A DNA stretch of 64,000 nucleotides from Thermococcus cleftensis (GTDB lineage Archaea > Methanobacteriota_B > Thermococci > Thermococcales > Thermococcaceae), in NCBI RefSeq assembly GCF_000265525.1, contig NC_018015.1, positions 1,462,322 to 1,526,321 on the forward strand. Direction: 5' to 3'. Both the position numbers and the translations under genes were made by a program. Within the stretch, counting starts at the first letter, position 1. The number at the start of each line of letters is the position of its first letter. Positions 41,881 to 51,416 of the stretch are shown here, in pieces. The notes below the pieces were generated by a model. The model made no database searches. It was not told the DNA's origin and was given only the letters and a program-made list of their open reading frames with translations.

Positions 41881-41940
41881 AGCCCTGAAACGCAAAGCCT
41901 TTTAACCCCCTCCCCAATCTTAACCCCGGAGGTGAGGGCC

Positions 41941-42279
41941 ATGGCCGAGGACATAGAGGAGATCAGGAAGCGCAAGCTCATGGAGCTCCAGAGGAAGTAC
42001 CTCGAACAGCAGAAGGCCCAGGAGGAGGCTCTGAGGCAGGAGATGGAGCTCGAGGCCCAGCTCGATGCCATAATGAGGAGGATTCTCACGCCCGATGCCA
42101 GGGAGAGGCTTGGCAGGGTTAAACTCGTCAAGCCAGAGCTCGCGAGACAGGTTGAGCTAGTTCTGGTTCAGCTATACCAGGCGGGCCAGATAAGGGAGCC
42201 CATCGACGACGCCAAGCTCAAAAGGATTCTGGCCCAGATAGACGAGAGGACGCGCAGGGACTACAAGATTAAGTGGTAA
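41941..42279 (+). CDS. PDCD5-like DNA-binding protein
   Basis: 112 residues from the ATG at 41941 (GGAGGTGAGGGCC upstream). The family's three-helix core is visible after a charged helix: MELQRKYLEQQKAQEEALRQ, DAIMRRILTPDARERLGRVK, LVKPELARQVELVLVQLYQAG, and KRILAQIDERTRRDYKIKW. Archaeal PDCD5 homologues bind nucleic acid weakly; the cell role is unclear. Neighbour to a small conserved-looking gene and TFB, as one transcript. Confidence 0.9.
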   Translation: MAEDIEEIRKRKLMELQRKYLEQQKAQEEALRQEMELEAQLDAIMRRILTPDARERLGRVKLVKPELARQVELVLVQLYQAGQIREPIDDAKLKRILAQIDERTRRDYKIKW

Positions 42280-42294
42280 CCAGAAGGTGACTCC

Positions 42295-42573
42295 ATGGAC
42301 GCCAGGCAGATAGTGGAGATTCTCGACGAGAAGGGAGAGGTTAGTCTGGACACTTGGAAGGCCGTCTCGGTTAAGAAGAACAAGGACGGAACGGTCGATC
42401 TGCTCTACCGCAACCTTCACGTTGGGAGTGATGACGACCCAGTGTTTCTGTGGATCTATGCCAACATCGTTGAGGAGGACTGGGACGTCCGTGTCCTGGA
42501 GAGGATAACCTTCAAGCGTGAGGACCTTGCCTGGTTACTCCGCTATGTGGTTAAAAAAGGCGAAGGTTTATAA
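42295..42573 (+). CDS. Small soluble protein of unknown function
   Basis: 92 residues: DARQIVEILDEKGEVSLDTWKAVSV, then beta strands TVDLLYRNLHVGSDDDPVFLW and VRVLERITFKREDLAWLL. No family recognised. Position between PDCD5 and TFB, 15 bp after the former, suggests the same operon. The promoter of the TFB gene overlaps its 3' end. Confidence 0.7.
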   Translation: MDARQIVEILDEKGEVSLDTWKAVSVKKNKDGTVDLLYRNLHVGSDDDPVFLWIYANIVEEDWDVRVLERITFKREDLAWLLRYVVKKGEGL

Positions 42574-42611
42574 GGGCCATATAAAATAGCCGGCCGGTTG
42601 GGGGTGTTGGA

Positions 42612-43511
42612 GTGAGCAATCGTAGGGTTTGCCCGGTCTGCGGCTCGACGGAGTTCATCTACGATCCGGGTAGGGGCGAGATAATCTGTAAGGTCTGCGG
42701 GTACGTTATAGAGGAGAACGTCGTTGATATGGGGCCGGAGTGGCGCGCATTTGACGCGAGCCAGAGGGAAAAGAGGGCCCGTGTTGGCGCCCCCGAGAGC
42801 ATTCTTCTTCACGATAAGGGCCTTTCAACCGACATTGGAATCGACAGGAATCTCTCCGGGCTGATGCGTGAGAAGATGTACAGGCTCAGGAAGTGGCAGA
42901 GCAGGCTCAGGGTGAGCGATGCCGCCGAGCGTAACCTCGCCTTTGCCCTCAGCGAGCTGGATAGAATAGCGAGCCAGCTCAAGCTCCCGAGGCATGTGGA
43001 GGAGGAAGCGGCAAGGCTCTACCGTGAAGCCGTCAGGAAAGGCCTGATAAGGGGCCGCTCGATTGAGAGCGTTATAGCGGCCTGCGTCTACGCCTCCTGC
43101 AGGCTCTTGAAGGTTCCCAGGACGCTCGACGAGATAGCCGACATCTCCCGCGTTGACAAGAAGGAGATAGGCAGGAGCTTCCGCTTTATCGCGAGGAACC
43201 TCAACCTCACGCCGAAGAAGCTCTTCGTCAAGCCGACCGACTACGTGAACAAGTTCGCGGACGAGCTGGGCCTGAGTGAGAGGGTGAGGAGAAGGGCCAT
43301 CGCGATACTCGAGGAGGCCTACGAGAAGGGCCTCACCAGCGGAAAGAGTCCTGCAGGTTTGGTTGCCGCGGCGCTCTACATAGCCGGTCTCCTGGAGGAC
43401 GAGAAGAGGACCCAGCGCGAGGTGGCCGAGGTGGCGCGCGTCACCGAGGTCACCGTCAGGAACAGATACAAGGAGCTAGTGGACAAGCTCAACCTGAAGA
43501 TACCGGTTTGA
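42612..43511 (+). CDS. tfb: Transcription initiation factor B (TFB)
   Basis: 299 residues, GTG start. The N-terminal zinc ribbon is CPVCGSTEFIYDPGRGEIICKVCG (Cys pairs about 7/10 and 26/29), then the B-finger and two cyclin-like repeats (about 105-195 and 205-295). The second repeat ends with the BRE-contacting helix-turn-helix RTQREVAEVARVTEVTVRNRYKEL. It recruits RNA polymerase to TBP-bound promoters. Thermococcales usually have two TFBs; the ribosomal neighbourhood suggests the housekeeping copy, which is inference. It converges on fen with a 13-bp gap. Confidence 0.97.
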   Translation: MSNRRVCPVCGSTEFIYDPGRGEIICKVCGYVIEENVVDMGPEWRAFDASQREKRARVGAPESILLHDKGLSTDIGIDRNLSGLMREKMYRLRKWQSRLRVSDAAERNLAFALSELDRIASQLKLPRHVEEEAARLYREAVRKGLIRGRSIESVIAACVYASCRLLKVPRTLDEIADISRVDKKEIGRSFRFIARNLNLTPKKLFVKPTDYVNKFADELGLSERVRRRAIAILEEAYEKGLTSGKSPAGLVAAALYIAGLLEDEKRTQREVAEVARVTEVTVRNRYKELVDKLNLKIPV

Positions 43512-43524
43512 GGAAAAGAAAAGG

Positions 43525-44550
43525 TCAGCGCTTCCCGAACCAGCTTTCCAGCGTTGCCTGCTTTCCTGCCTTCACCGCCTTCTTCAGCCTTTCAATGCCG
43601 TTCTTAACGCGCTCTTCACTGAAGTCGTGCTCGTCGCAGAGGAACCTGATGATACCCTCCTCGTCCGGCTCGCGCCACTTAAGCTCGTATTCATCGGTGA
43701 CCGGGGGGTTGAGGAAGAACTCCTTTATGGCGTACAAATCAACGTCGCTGTCCTTCTGGTACTTCCTGAGCGGGTCCTTGGTTCTTTTGACTATGGTCAA
43801 AGCCTTCTTCGGACCGATACCCTTAATTCCGCCGGGGTTGTAGTCGGTTCCAACGAGTATGGCCATCTCGATAAGCTTTTCCCTGTCTACCCCGAGCTCC
43901 TTGAGAACTTCCTCCAGAACCACGAGCTCGGGCTTAACTTCGACGTAGGCGTTCTTTCCAGGGAGCTTCCTCCTACCGGTTATGGTTAGGTTTCTAACCA
44001 GCCTCGGCGCGCCGAAGAGGAGCGAATCGTAGTCCTGGCTGGCCGAGGCGTAAACCTTCTTTTTGGCGGCCATGTAAGCTGCCTGGGCCTCTCCCTCGCT
44101 CGGTGCCTGGATCACCGGAATCCCCATCAGCTCGAGCAGTTTCTTGGCGTCGTTTATGAGCCCCTCGTTCACCCTGGTGGCGCGCATCGCGTACTTCTTG
44201 GCCTCCTCAAGGTCGCCCCTTTCGAGGGCCTCGTGCCACCTCTCCTCGGCCTTTTCCCTCGCTTCACGGCGCTTTTCAATCTCCTTTCGCTTGAATTCTG
44301 GTGGCTTTCCGTCGAAAACGTAAGCCGGTTTTATACCAGCCTCCATGAGATTGATGGTCCGGTAGAAAAAGCCGCTCAGGTGGGAGGTTATCCTCCCTCT
44401 GGAGTCCATGAGCGGCGTCCCGTCGCGCTGCCTTATCGTTGAGAGGAACTGGTACATCGCGTTGAAGGCATCTATCGCCACTTTCCTCCCGTACAGTCCT
44501 TCTAGCTCTATCTCCTTCCTCGGAACCAGCTCGCCAATCTGAACCCCCAT
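43525..44550 (-). CDS. fen: Flap endonuclease 1
   Basis: 341 residues from the ATG at 44550 (GGGGTGGT upstream). It cuts 5' flaps during Okazaki-fragment maturation. XPG N domain with [14 protein letters not shown] (catalytic Asp27) and the helical arch with [10 protein letters not shown] (Glu152/154), [12 protein letters not shown] and [19 protein letters not shown] (helix-hairpin-helix). The C-terminal PIP box [11 protein letters not shown] matches QxxLxxWF for PCNA. The start lies 11 bp after the PsiE stop. Confidence 0.97.
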   Translation of the reverse strand: MGVQIGELVPRKEIELEGLYGRKVAIDAFNAMYQFLSTIRQRDGTPLMDSRGRITSHLSGFFYRTINLMEAGIKPAYVFDGKPPEFKRKEIEKRREAREKAEERWHEALERGDLEEAKKYAMRATRVNEGLINDAKKLLELMGIPVIQAPSEGEAQAAYMAAKKKVYASASQDYDSLLFGAPRLVRNLTITGRRKLPGKNAYVEVKPELVVLEEVLKELGVDREKLIEMAILVGTDYNPGGIKGIGPKKALTIVKRTKDPLRKYQKDSDVDLYAIKEFFLNPPVTDEYELKWREPDEEGIIRFLCDEHDFSEERVKNGIERLKKAVKAGKQATLESWFGKR

Positions 44551-44561
44551 ACCACCACCCC

Positions 44562-45011
44562 TCACGTGTTCTCCTCGATCCCGTGTTCTATCATGAACTC
44601 CGTGTGGGCGTCCTCCCTCTGCCGCTCTCTGGTGTAGACCCAGCCCATAGCCGCTATAAGCGCGGCAATCCCGAAGAGCATCTGCCAGCCGAGCTCCGCC
44701 AGGTCAATGTTCACGAGAAGTTCCTTCACCAGCGCTAGGACGCCTATCTCGACGACGCTCTTCATGGGCACGTGGTGGTAAGCGATGTACATCACGATTA
44801 TCTCGAAAACCTCCAGGAATATCAGAATCAGCACGATCCCCTGGAGCGCGTCCTCTGGAACGAAGTGCCTGAAGGAACTTATCGCGAGGTCGATGATCAT
44901 TCGAATGACGTACACCATAGTGAGCGTTCCCAGCGCTATGACCACGAAGTCGAAGAGAATGCTGAGGACGTGCAGGGCCCTCTTCTCAGTTCGGCCTTCA
45001 AGCGCTTTCAC
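44562..45011 (-). CDS. PsiE-family membrane protein
   Basis: 149 residues, GTG start after GAGGTGATAAC. Four hydrophobic helices, with the PsiE pattern: [61 protein letters not shown] and [16 protein letters not shown]. The bacterial name comes from phosphate-starvation control; the biochemical function is unknown. It starts on one side of a 187-bp divergent gap with acdA. Confidence 0.85.
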   Translation of the reverse strand: MKALEGRTEKRALHVLSILFDFVVIALGTLTMVYVIRMIIDLAISSFRHFVPEDALQGIVLILIFLEVFEIIVMYIAYHHVPMKSVVEIGVLALVKELLVNIDLAELGWQMLFGIAALIAAMGWVYTRERQREDAHTEFMIEHGIEENT

Positions 45012-45198
45012 GTTATCACCTCTCCTTGATTCGAAGGCCGGGCTAATAAGAATTTTGGAGAGGTTCTGAATCTTCGGTGCTCAACCTTCGGTTCTTTTAA
45101 CGTCCGTCGATTCGGCTATCGTCAAAACGAGAAGAGAAAAGTTATAACCGCTTTTACTGACCGGAAAATGTGACTCTCATCGAAGTGAGGTGATTGAG

Positions 45199-46593
45199 AT
45201 GGACAGGAACCTTGAGGCACTTTTCAGGCCGAAGAGCATCGCCGTCATCGGCGCTTCTGAGAAGCCAGGCAAGATTGGCTACGCCGTCATGAAGAACCTC
45301 GTGGAGTACGGCTACGAGGGCAAGATCTACCCCGTGAACATCAAGGGCGTCGAGATAGAGATAAACGGGAAGAAGTTCAAGTCCTACAGGAGCATTCTTG
45401 ACGTTCCGGACGAGGTCGATATGGCCGTCATCGTCGTGCCGGCCAAGTTCGTCCCGCAGGTCGTTGAGGAGGCCGGCAAGAAGGGCGTCAAGGTTCTCCC
45501 GATCATCAGCTCGGGCTTCGGCGAGCTTGGCGAGGAGGGCAAGAAGGTCGAAAGGCAGATAGTCGAGACCGCGCACAAGTACGGCATGAGGATCCTCGGC
45601 CCCAACATCTTTGGCGTCGTCTACACTCCCGCCAAGATGAACGCCACCTTTGGTCCCACCGACGTCATGCCAGGCAACCTGGCCCTCATCAGCCAGAGCG
45701 GTGCACTGGGAATAGCCCTCATGGGCTGGACCATCCTTGAGAAGGTCGGTCTCTCTGCCGTGGTCAGCGTCGGGAACAAGAGCGACATCGACGATGCCGA
45801 CCTGCTCGAGTTCTTCAAGGAGGACGAGAACACCAAGGCGATACTCATCTACATGGAGGGCGTCAAGGACGGGAGGCGCTTCATGGAGGTCGCCAGGGAG
45901 GTCAGCAAGGAGAAGCCGATAATCATCATCAAGGCCGGAAGGAGCGAGCGCGGTGCCAAGGCTGCCGCTTCCCATACCGGTTCCCTCGCCGGCGCCGACA
46001 AGATATACGAGGCGGCCTTCAAGCAGAGCGGCGTTCTGAGGGCCCTCACCATCGGCGAGGCCTTCGACTGGGCCAGAACGCTGAGCAACCTCCCGGAGCC
46101 CGAGGGGGAGAACGTCGTCATACTCACCAACGGCGGTGGAATAGGAGTCATGGCCACCGACGCCGCCGAGGAAGAGGGACTTCACCTCTACGACAACCTC
46201 GAGGACCTCAAGGTCTTCGCCAACCACATGCCGCCCTTCGGAAGCTACAAGAACCCGGTTGATCTTACCGGTATGGCCGGCGCGGAGAGCTACGAGGGTG
46301 CCGTCAGGGACGCCCTTGCCAACCCGAACATGCACAGCATAGCGGTGCTCTACTGCCAGACGGCCGTGCTTGACCCGCGCGACCTTGCGAAGATAGTTAT
46401 CCGCGAGTACAACGAGAGCGGCAGGAAGAAGCCCCTCGTCGTTGCCATCGTCGGCGGCATAGAGGCCAAGGAAGCAATAGACATGCTCAACGAGGAGGGC
46501 ATTCCTGCCTACCCGGAGCCGGAGAGGGCGATAAAGTCCCTCGCGGCCCTCTACCGCTGGAGCAGGTGGAAGGCCAAGCAGAGGAGGGAGTGA
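45199..46593 (+). CDS. acdA: Acetyl-CoA synthetase (ADP-forming) alpha subunit
   Basis: 464 residues from the ATG at 45199 (GAGGTGATTGAG upstream). It makes ATP from acyl-CoA, ADP and phosphate, the energy-yielding last step of sugar and peptide fermentation in Thermococcales. CoA-binding Rossmann domain: LFRPKSIAVIGASEKPGKIG. Ligase domain: ISQSGALGIALMGW, and the phosphohistidine segment AAASHTGSLAGADKIYEAAF. The beta subunit is not adjacent. The TATA AAAGTTATAACC lies at 45139-45150. Which paralogue (ACS I to V type) this is cannot be told. Confidence 0.93.
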   Translation: MDRNLEALFRPKSIAVIGASEKPGKIGYAVMKNLVEYGYEGKIYPVNIKGVEIEINGKKFKSYRSILDVPDEVDMAVIVVPAKFVPQVVEEAGKKGVKVLPIISSGFGELGEEGKKVERQIVETAHKYGMRILGPNIFGVVYTPAKMNATFGPTDVMPGNLALISQSGALGIALMGWTILEKVGLSAVVSVGNKSDIDDADLLEFFKEDENTKAILIYMEGVKDGRRFMEVAREVSKEKPIIIIKAGRSERGAKAAASHTGSLAGADKIYEAAFKQSGVLRALTIGEAFDWARTLSNLPEPEGENVVILTNGGGIGVMATDAAEEEGLHLYDNLEDLKVFANHMPPFGSYKNPVDLTGMAGAESYEGAVRDALANPNMHSIAVLYCQTAVLDPRDLAKIVIREYNESGRKKPLVVAIVGGIEAKEAIDMLNEEGIPAYPEPERAIKSLAALYRWSRWKAKQRRE

Positions 46594-46683
46594 TTTTCCA
46601 TTCCTTCCCATCTCTTCTCGGTTCTCTTCTGTATTCGGTAAGTGTTTTTAACGTGCGTTTCCCATGTAAACGGGGGAAGTGTC

Positions 46684-47391
46684 ATGCTCATCGCCCTCGT
46701 AAGCGACATTCACTCCAACCTTGAAGCGCTGAAAGCCGTTTGGCGGGAAGTCAGAAGGGCCGACGCGGTACTCTGCATGGGCGACCTCGTCGGATATGGA
46801 GCCAGTCCGAACGAGGTTGTGGAGTTCGTAAGGAAGCAGATGGAAAAAAGAACTTTCCTCTGCGTCCGCGGCAACCACGACAACGCGATAGCCTTCGGCG
46901 CCGAGTGGGGCTTCAACCCCCACGCGAGGCAGGCTGTAAGGTGGCATCAGCGCGTGATGACGAGCGAGAACCTCGAGTTCCTCAGGCGCCTTCCGGTAAG
47001 GCAACTCTTCACCGACGATGCCGGGAGGAGCTACCTCCTGATCCACGGCTCCCCCCGGGCCCCTCTGGACGAGTACCTCTTTCCCTGGCTCCCGGAAGGG
47101 GAGTTCCGCGCCGTTCTGAGCTACGTTAAACAGGACGATCTCCTGGTCGGCCACACTCACGTCCCGATGCTCAAGATAATCGACGGAAGGAGGATAATAA
47201 ACCCCGGCGGCGTTGGTCAGCCCCGCGATGGGGATTGGAGGGCCGCCTATGCACTTATCAACACGGAAGAAGAGACTTCCGACAATCTTGAATTCCACCG
47301 CGTTGAGTATGACGTTGATGATGCCGCCAGAAAGATACTGGAGGCGGGACTTCCCCGCTTCCTTGCGGAGAGGCTCTACGAAGGATATTAA
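46684..47391 (+). CDS. Calcineurin-like metallophosphoesterase (YfcE-like)
   Basis: 235 residues from the ATG at 46684 (GGGGGAAGTGTC upstream). All five metal motifs: ALVSDIHSNLEAL (1), CMGDLVGYGASPNEVV (2), RGNHDNAI (3), LIHGSPRAP (4), VGHTHVPML (5). Family members hydrolyse phosphodiesters or bis(5'-nucleosyl) compounds. It is a lone transcript. It ends 13 bp before the convergent PRC-barrel gene. Confidence 0.9.
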   Translation: MLIALVSDIHSNLEALKAVWREVRRADAVLCMGDLVGYGASPNEVVEFVRKQMEKRTFLCVRGNHDNAIAFGAEWGFNPHARQAVRWHQRVMTSENLEFLRRLPVRQLFTDDAGRSYLLIHGSPRAPLDEYLFPWLPEGEFRAVLSYVKQDDLLVGHTHVPMLKIIDGRRIINPGGVGQPRDGDWRAAYALINTEEETSDNLEFHRVEYDVDDAARKILEAGLPRFLAERLYEGY

Positions 47392-47404
47392 CGGGGAGCC
47401 GGAA

Positions 47405-47701
47405 TCACTCGGAGGGCTTCGGTGAGGGCGGCCTTCTCAGCTTGGACTTGACCGCGAGCTTGGTGGAGTCAATTATTATTACCTCGCCTATGCTCTTGAC
47501 CGCGCTGATCGGGACGAGGAGGAGTCCCTCGTGGTCGGTGACGAACTCGCTCGTGTCGAGGTCTTCGTCCGGTTCGGCAACTATGACGAGAATGTCGCCG
47601 GTTTCTTCGTCAAAGCTGAGGTCGTAGACCCAGCCGAGCCTTACACCGGTGTCGGTTATGAGCTCGACGTCCCTAAGCTTGGAAGCCATTATCTTGACCA
47701 T
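47405..47701 (-). CDS. PRC-barrel domain protein
   Basis: 98 residues from the ATG at 47701, five bases after GGGTGG (another ATG at 47689). PRC-barrel pattern: VELITDTGVRLGWVYDLSFDEETGDILVIVAE, then GLLLVPISAVKSIGEVIII, with a basic Pro-rich tail. PRC barrels occur in RNA-processing (RimM-like) and photosynthetic proteins; in archaea the small stand-alone type is found next to cell-division or RNA genes. TATA TTTTATACG is at about 47748-47757. Confidence 0.8.
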   Translation of the reverse strand: MVKIMASKLRDVELITDTGVRLGWVYDLSFDEETGDILVIVAEPDEDLDTSEFVTDHEGLLLVPISAVKSIGEVIIIDSTKLAVKSKLRRPPSPKPSE

Positions 47702-47777
47702 CTTCGCCACCCCTCGGTTTAATCGTGTAGCCTCTTGGGCACCAACGTATAAAACTTTTTCCAAAAGGTGAGGAAAG

Positions 47778-50288
47778 TCAGAAGGTGTAGTAGTCTGGCC
47801 CTCCCTTCCTGCCCTCCACCTTCTTTCTGTTCTCCTCGAAGCTGCGGTAGTACTCCACCATGTAGGGGGTTATGCTCGGGCGGACCTTCTTGAGGGCCTC
47901 CTCGAAGTCCCTCCGCGAGACCTTCAGCCTCTCCAGGAACTCCTCGCTCTCCTCTTCGACCAGCTCCTCCGGAAGCTCCGCTATCGCCCTGCGCATCGCC
48001 AGCAGGGCGGCTTCCCTTACAAGGGCTTCCAGGTCTGCACCGGAGTATCCCTCGGTCTTCTTCGCCAGCTCGCGGAGGTTTACGTCCTTGGCCAGAGGCA
48101 CGCGCCTGGTGTGGACCCTGAGTATCTCCAGCCTCGCTTTCTCATCGGGTGCCGGAACGAGTATGAGCCTGTCGAACCTTCCAGGCCTCAGTAAAGCCGG
48201 GTCTAGTATGTCAGGTCTGTTCGTTGCCGCTATCACAACGACACCACTGTTCCTCTCTATGCCGTCCATCTCGGTGAGGAGCTGGTTGATGAGCCTGTCG
48301 GTGACGCGGTCGCCTTCCATTCCTCTCGCTGGGGCTATTGCGTCGATCTCGTCGATGAATATCACCGTCGGAGCCGCCTGGCGAGCCTTCCTGAATATCT
48401 CCCTTATCCTCTTCTCGCTCTCACCCACCCACTTGCTCAGAACCTCCGGCCCACGAATGCCGATGAAGTTGGCCTCGCTCTCCGTCGCCACTGCCTTGGC
48501 GAGGAGCGTCTTACCGGTTCCAGGCGGGCCGTAGAGGAGAACCCCCCTGGGCGGCTCAATTCCGAGCCTCTGGAAGGCCTTTGGATACTTGAGCGGCCAC
48601 TCTACCGCCTCCTTCAGCTCCTGCTTGACCTCATCAAGGCCGCCTATGTCCTCCCAGCGGACGTTGGGCATCTCGATGAGCACTTCCCTGAGCGCACTTG
48701 GGTCCACCATCTTGAGGGCCTCATAGAAGTCCGCCTTCCTAACGCGGAGCTCCTGAAGAACTTCGGGAGGAATCCTCTCCTGCTCCGGGCTTATCTTGCC
48801 CTCGTTGATGAGCCTCCTGAGCACGACCATAGCGGCTTCCCTTGCCAGAGCCGCGAGGTCGGCCCCAACGAAGCCGTGGGTCTTGTCCGCTATCTCCTCC
48901 AGCATTCTGTCGATGAGCCTCGCCCTGACCTCGGGGTAAATCTCGCTCTCGCTCTTGAGTATCTCCTTGATTTCCTCCTCGCTCCTGGCCCTCTCGACGC
49001 GTTCCGTCAGCTTTCTGAGGGCCTTTTCGTCGAAAGCCTTCCTCCTGGCGAGTTCCCTCAGCACCCTCAGCACGGTCTCCCTGTCGTAGTCCGGCTCGAG
49101 CGGCATGCTCCTCGTGTGTATCTGGAGTATCTCCTTCCTTCCCTGCTTGTCCGGAACGCCGACCTCGATCTCCCTGTCAAAGCGCCCGGGCCTTCTCAGG
49201 GCCGGGTCGAGGGCGTCGGGCCTGTTGGTGGCGGCTATGACTATCACCTTTCCGCGTCCCTTGAGGCCGTCCATCAGCGTGAGAAGCTGGCTCACAACGC
49301 GCTTCTCGACCTCACCGACAACCTCCTCCCTCTTGGGGGCTATAGCGTCAATTTCGTCTATGAAGATGATGCTCGGCGCGTTCTCCTCGGCTTCTTTGAA
49401 TATCTCCCTCAGGCGCTCCTCGCTCTCACCGTAAAACTTGCTCATTATCTCCGGCCCGTTGATGGCTATGAAGTGAGCGTTGGCTTCGTTGGCCACCGCC
49501 TTGGCGAGGAGCGTCTTACCCGTTCCCGGCGGACCGTAGAGGAGAACTCCCTTTGGCGGCTCTATTCCAAGGCGCTCGAAGAGCTCGGGGTGCTTTAGGG
49601 GAAGCTCGACCATCTCACGGATTTTTTGAATCGCGTCGCTTAGACCTCCGATGTCCTCGTAGGTGACCTCGGGGATAGCTTCCTCGCGGACTTCAACCGC
49701 CTGGGGGAGGACTTCAACCTCCGTGTTGTAGGTTATCTGGACTATGCCCTTGGGGTTCGTGTTCACGACCACGAACTTCAGCTCGCCGAAGCCGAGGGGC
49801 ATCGTCTCGAAGAGCCCTCTCAACAGTTCGTCGAAGGGCGAGCCGCCGTAGTAGGTCTCGCTCCTGCTGCTGGCCACTATGAGGTCGCCCTTAACGACCG
49901 GCCTTCCGAGGAGGTTCTGCTTCACCATGTCGCCGGGTATCTGAATGAAGACCCCCTTCTGGGCCGGGGCTAAGACAACCTTCTTCGCCTCCTGCACCTC
50001 GGCCTTGGCGACGGTGACGTAGTCTCCTATGCTCACTCCAGCGTTCCGCCTGATGTAGCCGTCCATTCTGATGATGTCCAGCCCGCGGTCGTCCGGGTGG
50101 GGGTTTGCAACTATCGCTGCTGTAGTCCTCTCCCCGATCAGCTCGACGATATCTCCAGGCTCGACTCCAAGCTGCTTCTGGTACTTTCTATCGAAGCGTA
50201 CTATCCCCCTTCCTACGTCCCTCTTCAGGGCCTCGGCGACGCGGAGCTTAATCTTCTCGTACCTCTCCTCATCTTTTCCAAATATCAT
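47778..50288 (-). CDS. cdc48: Cdc48/VAT AAA+ ATPase, second copy
   Basis: 836 residues with VAT-N, D1 (Walker A near 253, [11 protein letters not shown]) and D2 (Walker A near 588, [11 protein letters not shown]). Compared with the 795-residue copy it has about 20 extra residues in the N domain ([20 protein letters not shown]) and an acidic insert in the D2 lid ([16 protein letters not shown]). Its start overlaps the stop of the RNase H-like gene upstream by 4 bp, so it is driven by that promoter, with no Phr site. This is therefore probably the housekeeping copy. Confidence 0.95.
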   Translation of the reverse strand: MIFGKDEERYEKIKLRVAEALKRDVGRGIVRFDRKYQKQLGVEPGDIVELIGERTTAAIVANPHPDDRGLDIIRMDGYIRRNAGVSIGDYVTVAKAEVQEAKKVVLAPAQKGVFIQIPGDMVKQNLLGRPVVKGDLIVASSRSETYYGGSPFDELLRGLFETMPLGFGELKFVVVNTNPKGIVQITYNTEVEVLPQAVEVREEAIPEVTYEDIGGLSDAIQKIREMVELPLKHPELFERLGIEPPKGVLLYGPPGTGKTLLAKAVANEANAHFIAINGPEIMSKFYGESEERLREIFKEAEENAPSIIFIDEIDAIAPKREEVVGEVEKRVVSQLLTLMDGLKGRGKVIVIAATNRPDALDPALRRPGRFDREIEVGVPDKQGRKEILQIHTRSMPLEPDYDRETVLRVLRELARRKAFDEKALRKLTERVERARSEEEIKEILKSESEIYPEVRARLIDRMLEEIADKTHGFVGADLAALAREAAMVVLRRLINEGKISPEQERIPPEVLQELRVRKADFYEALKMVDPSALREVLIEMPNVRWEDIGGLDEVKQELKEAVEWPLKYPKAFQRLGIEPPRGVLLYGPPGTGKTLLAKAVATESEANFIGIRGPEVLSKWVGESEKRIREIFRKARQAAPTVIFIDEIDAIAPARGMEGDRVTDRLINQLLTEMDGIERNSGVVVIAATNRPDILDPALLRPGRFDRLILVPAPDEKARLEILRVHTRRVPLAKDVNLRELAKKTEGYSGADLEALVREAALLAMRRAIAELPEELVEEESEEFLERLKVSRRDFEEALKKVRPSITPYMVEYYRSFEENRKKVEGRKGGPDYYTF

Positions 50289-51058
50289 CGTGACCTCCTC
50301 CCGATCCCCTTTTTGTGCCTTTCTATTGCCTCCTCCAGCGTGATGTTGCCCAGGGCAACCTCCCGCGCCAGTCTGGAGGATATCGTGATGTTCCCGCTCA
50401 GCTCCCGACTGCGCCTCTTTATGTCCTCTATCTCCCTCTTGGTCGGCTCCCTGACATCGAGCAGCTCGCCGATTGGAACGGTTCTTCCCTCGCGCAGGCC
50501 GATGTTTATGGCCGCCACTATGTCCTGAACCTGCGAAACCTCGACTCCCCCCACCTTGGGGGTCGTCCGGTACTCGTTCACCACTATGACGGGATAATCG
50601 TAACCCAGCAGGTCGGCGAGGGCCTTCAGCATGAGCACCCTCTGCCTCTTCGCCCCGTGGCCAATCTTGATTTTAGCGCCTGGATACTTCTCCAGCAGGT
50701 CGAGTATTATTCCAACGTCCCGGGGACTTTTGAGGTGGTGAACCTCAAGCACGCGGTTGTCGGCGACGACGCTCAGCCCGGGCCTCTCCCCGGGGTCTAT
50801 GGAGATGTAAATCCTCTTAAACCTCTCCCTTCCCTCGAGCTTTGCTAAGAGCTCGTCTATGAAGTTCTCGTCCTTCACGACGACCTTGACAGGAAAGCGA
50901 ACACTATCCCGGTCCCTCTCGCCGGTGAGAACAACCTCGACGTCAAAGGGTATCCTCTCACCAACCCTGAGGCTGTGGAAGGGAATGCCATACTCCTTCA
51001 GCACCCGTGCGGCGGTGTAGTAAACCCTAGCATCGCTTGTTACAATAGCAACCCTCAT
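50285..51058 (-). CDS. Putative RNase H-fold (RuvC-like) protein
   Basis: 257 residues from the ATG at 51058. N-terminal third ([20 protein letters not shown]) followed by a core like RuvC/Yqg[16 protein letters not shown] (Asp about 94), [20 protein letters not shown] (Glu about 166) and [18 protein letters not shown] (Asp about 183), then a helical tail. Those acidic positions suit two-metal nuclease chemistry, but the assignment is by eye. It is coupled to cdc48 (ATGA overlap). A palindromic site and TATA lie just upstream. Confidence 0.6.
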   Translation of the reverse strand: MRVAIVTSDARVYYTAARVLKEYGIPFHSLRVGERIPFDVEVVLTGERDRDSVRFPVKVVVKDENFIDELLAKLEGRERFKRIYISIDPGERPGLSVVADNRVLEVHHLKSPRDVGIILDLLEKYPGAKIKIGHGAKRQRVLMLKALADLLGYDYPVIVVNEYRTTPKVGGVEVSQVQDIVAAINIGLREGRTVPIGELLDVREPTKREIEDIKRRSRELSGNITISSRLAREVALGNITLEEAIERHKKGIGRRSR

Positions 51059-51067
51059 GGTCTTCAC

Positions 51068-51080
51068 TTGGTCTGACCAA
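51068..51080. promoter_or_regulatory. TTGGTC-N-GACCAA palindrome between TATA and start
   Basis: A perfect 6-bp inverted repeat with 1-bp spacer, between TATA-like GGTTTTTAA (about 51081-51089, minus) and the ATG at 51058. It covers the expected transcription start of the RNase H-like/cdc48 operon. Confidence 0.5.
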
Positions 51081-51188
51081 TTAAAAACCTTTCTAACCGT
51101 CCCAATCAGAAAATTTGGAGACGAAAGGCTTTGATTCGATAGAAAAAAGTTTATAAGCCATTATCGGAATGTGGGAACGGGGATAGTG

Positions 51189-51338
51189 ATGCAGCCTCCC
51201 AAGAAAAAGAAGGACGTTGAGGAGTTCGACGAGGAGCTCTTCGAAGAGGAAGAGGAGTGGGAGCTCGAGGAGGACGAGCTTGAGGACTGGGAGGAGGAGT
51301 GGGAGGAGGAAGATTGGGAAGAGGACGAGGAGTGGTGA
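51189..51338 (+). CDS. 49-residue Glu/Trp-rich acidic miniprotein
   Basis: Starts MQPPKKKKDVEEFDEELFEE and continues as alternating Glu runs and Trp (Trp at 24, 33, 37, 43, 49), ending EEDEEW. About half of all residues are Glu or Asp. TATA AAAGTTTATAAGCC at about 51146-51159 and GGGGATAGTG precede the ATG, so it looks like a real gene. Such a polyanion with periodic Trp might mimic nucleic acid or bind a basic groove; that is inference. No family recognised. Confidence 0.75.
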   Translation: MQPPKKKKDVEEFDEELFEEEEEWELEEDELEDWEEEWEEEDWEEDEEW

Positions 51339-51416
51339 GCTTTCCTTTTCTCGTTAAACACTCCCGCTTACGCAACCCATTTATAGAGACGCGTTTTCTT
51401 TTCTCCGGGTGATAGA

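Noticed and set aside
45009-45026. TATCAC near the PsiE start as a glycolytic motif
   Set aside because: The second half GTGATA is missing at the N5 spacing; the hexamer is part of the ribosome-binding context of the minus-strand gene.
45154-46611. 485-codon open frame opposite acdA
   Set aside because: Antisense shadow of a well-defined gene with high third-position GC; composition (Leu/Val/Asp/Gly-rich) is typical of such shadows.
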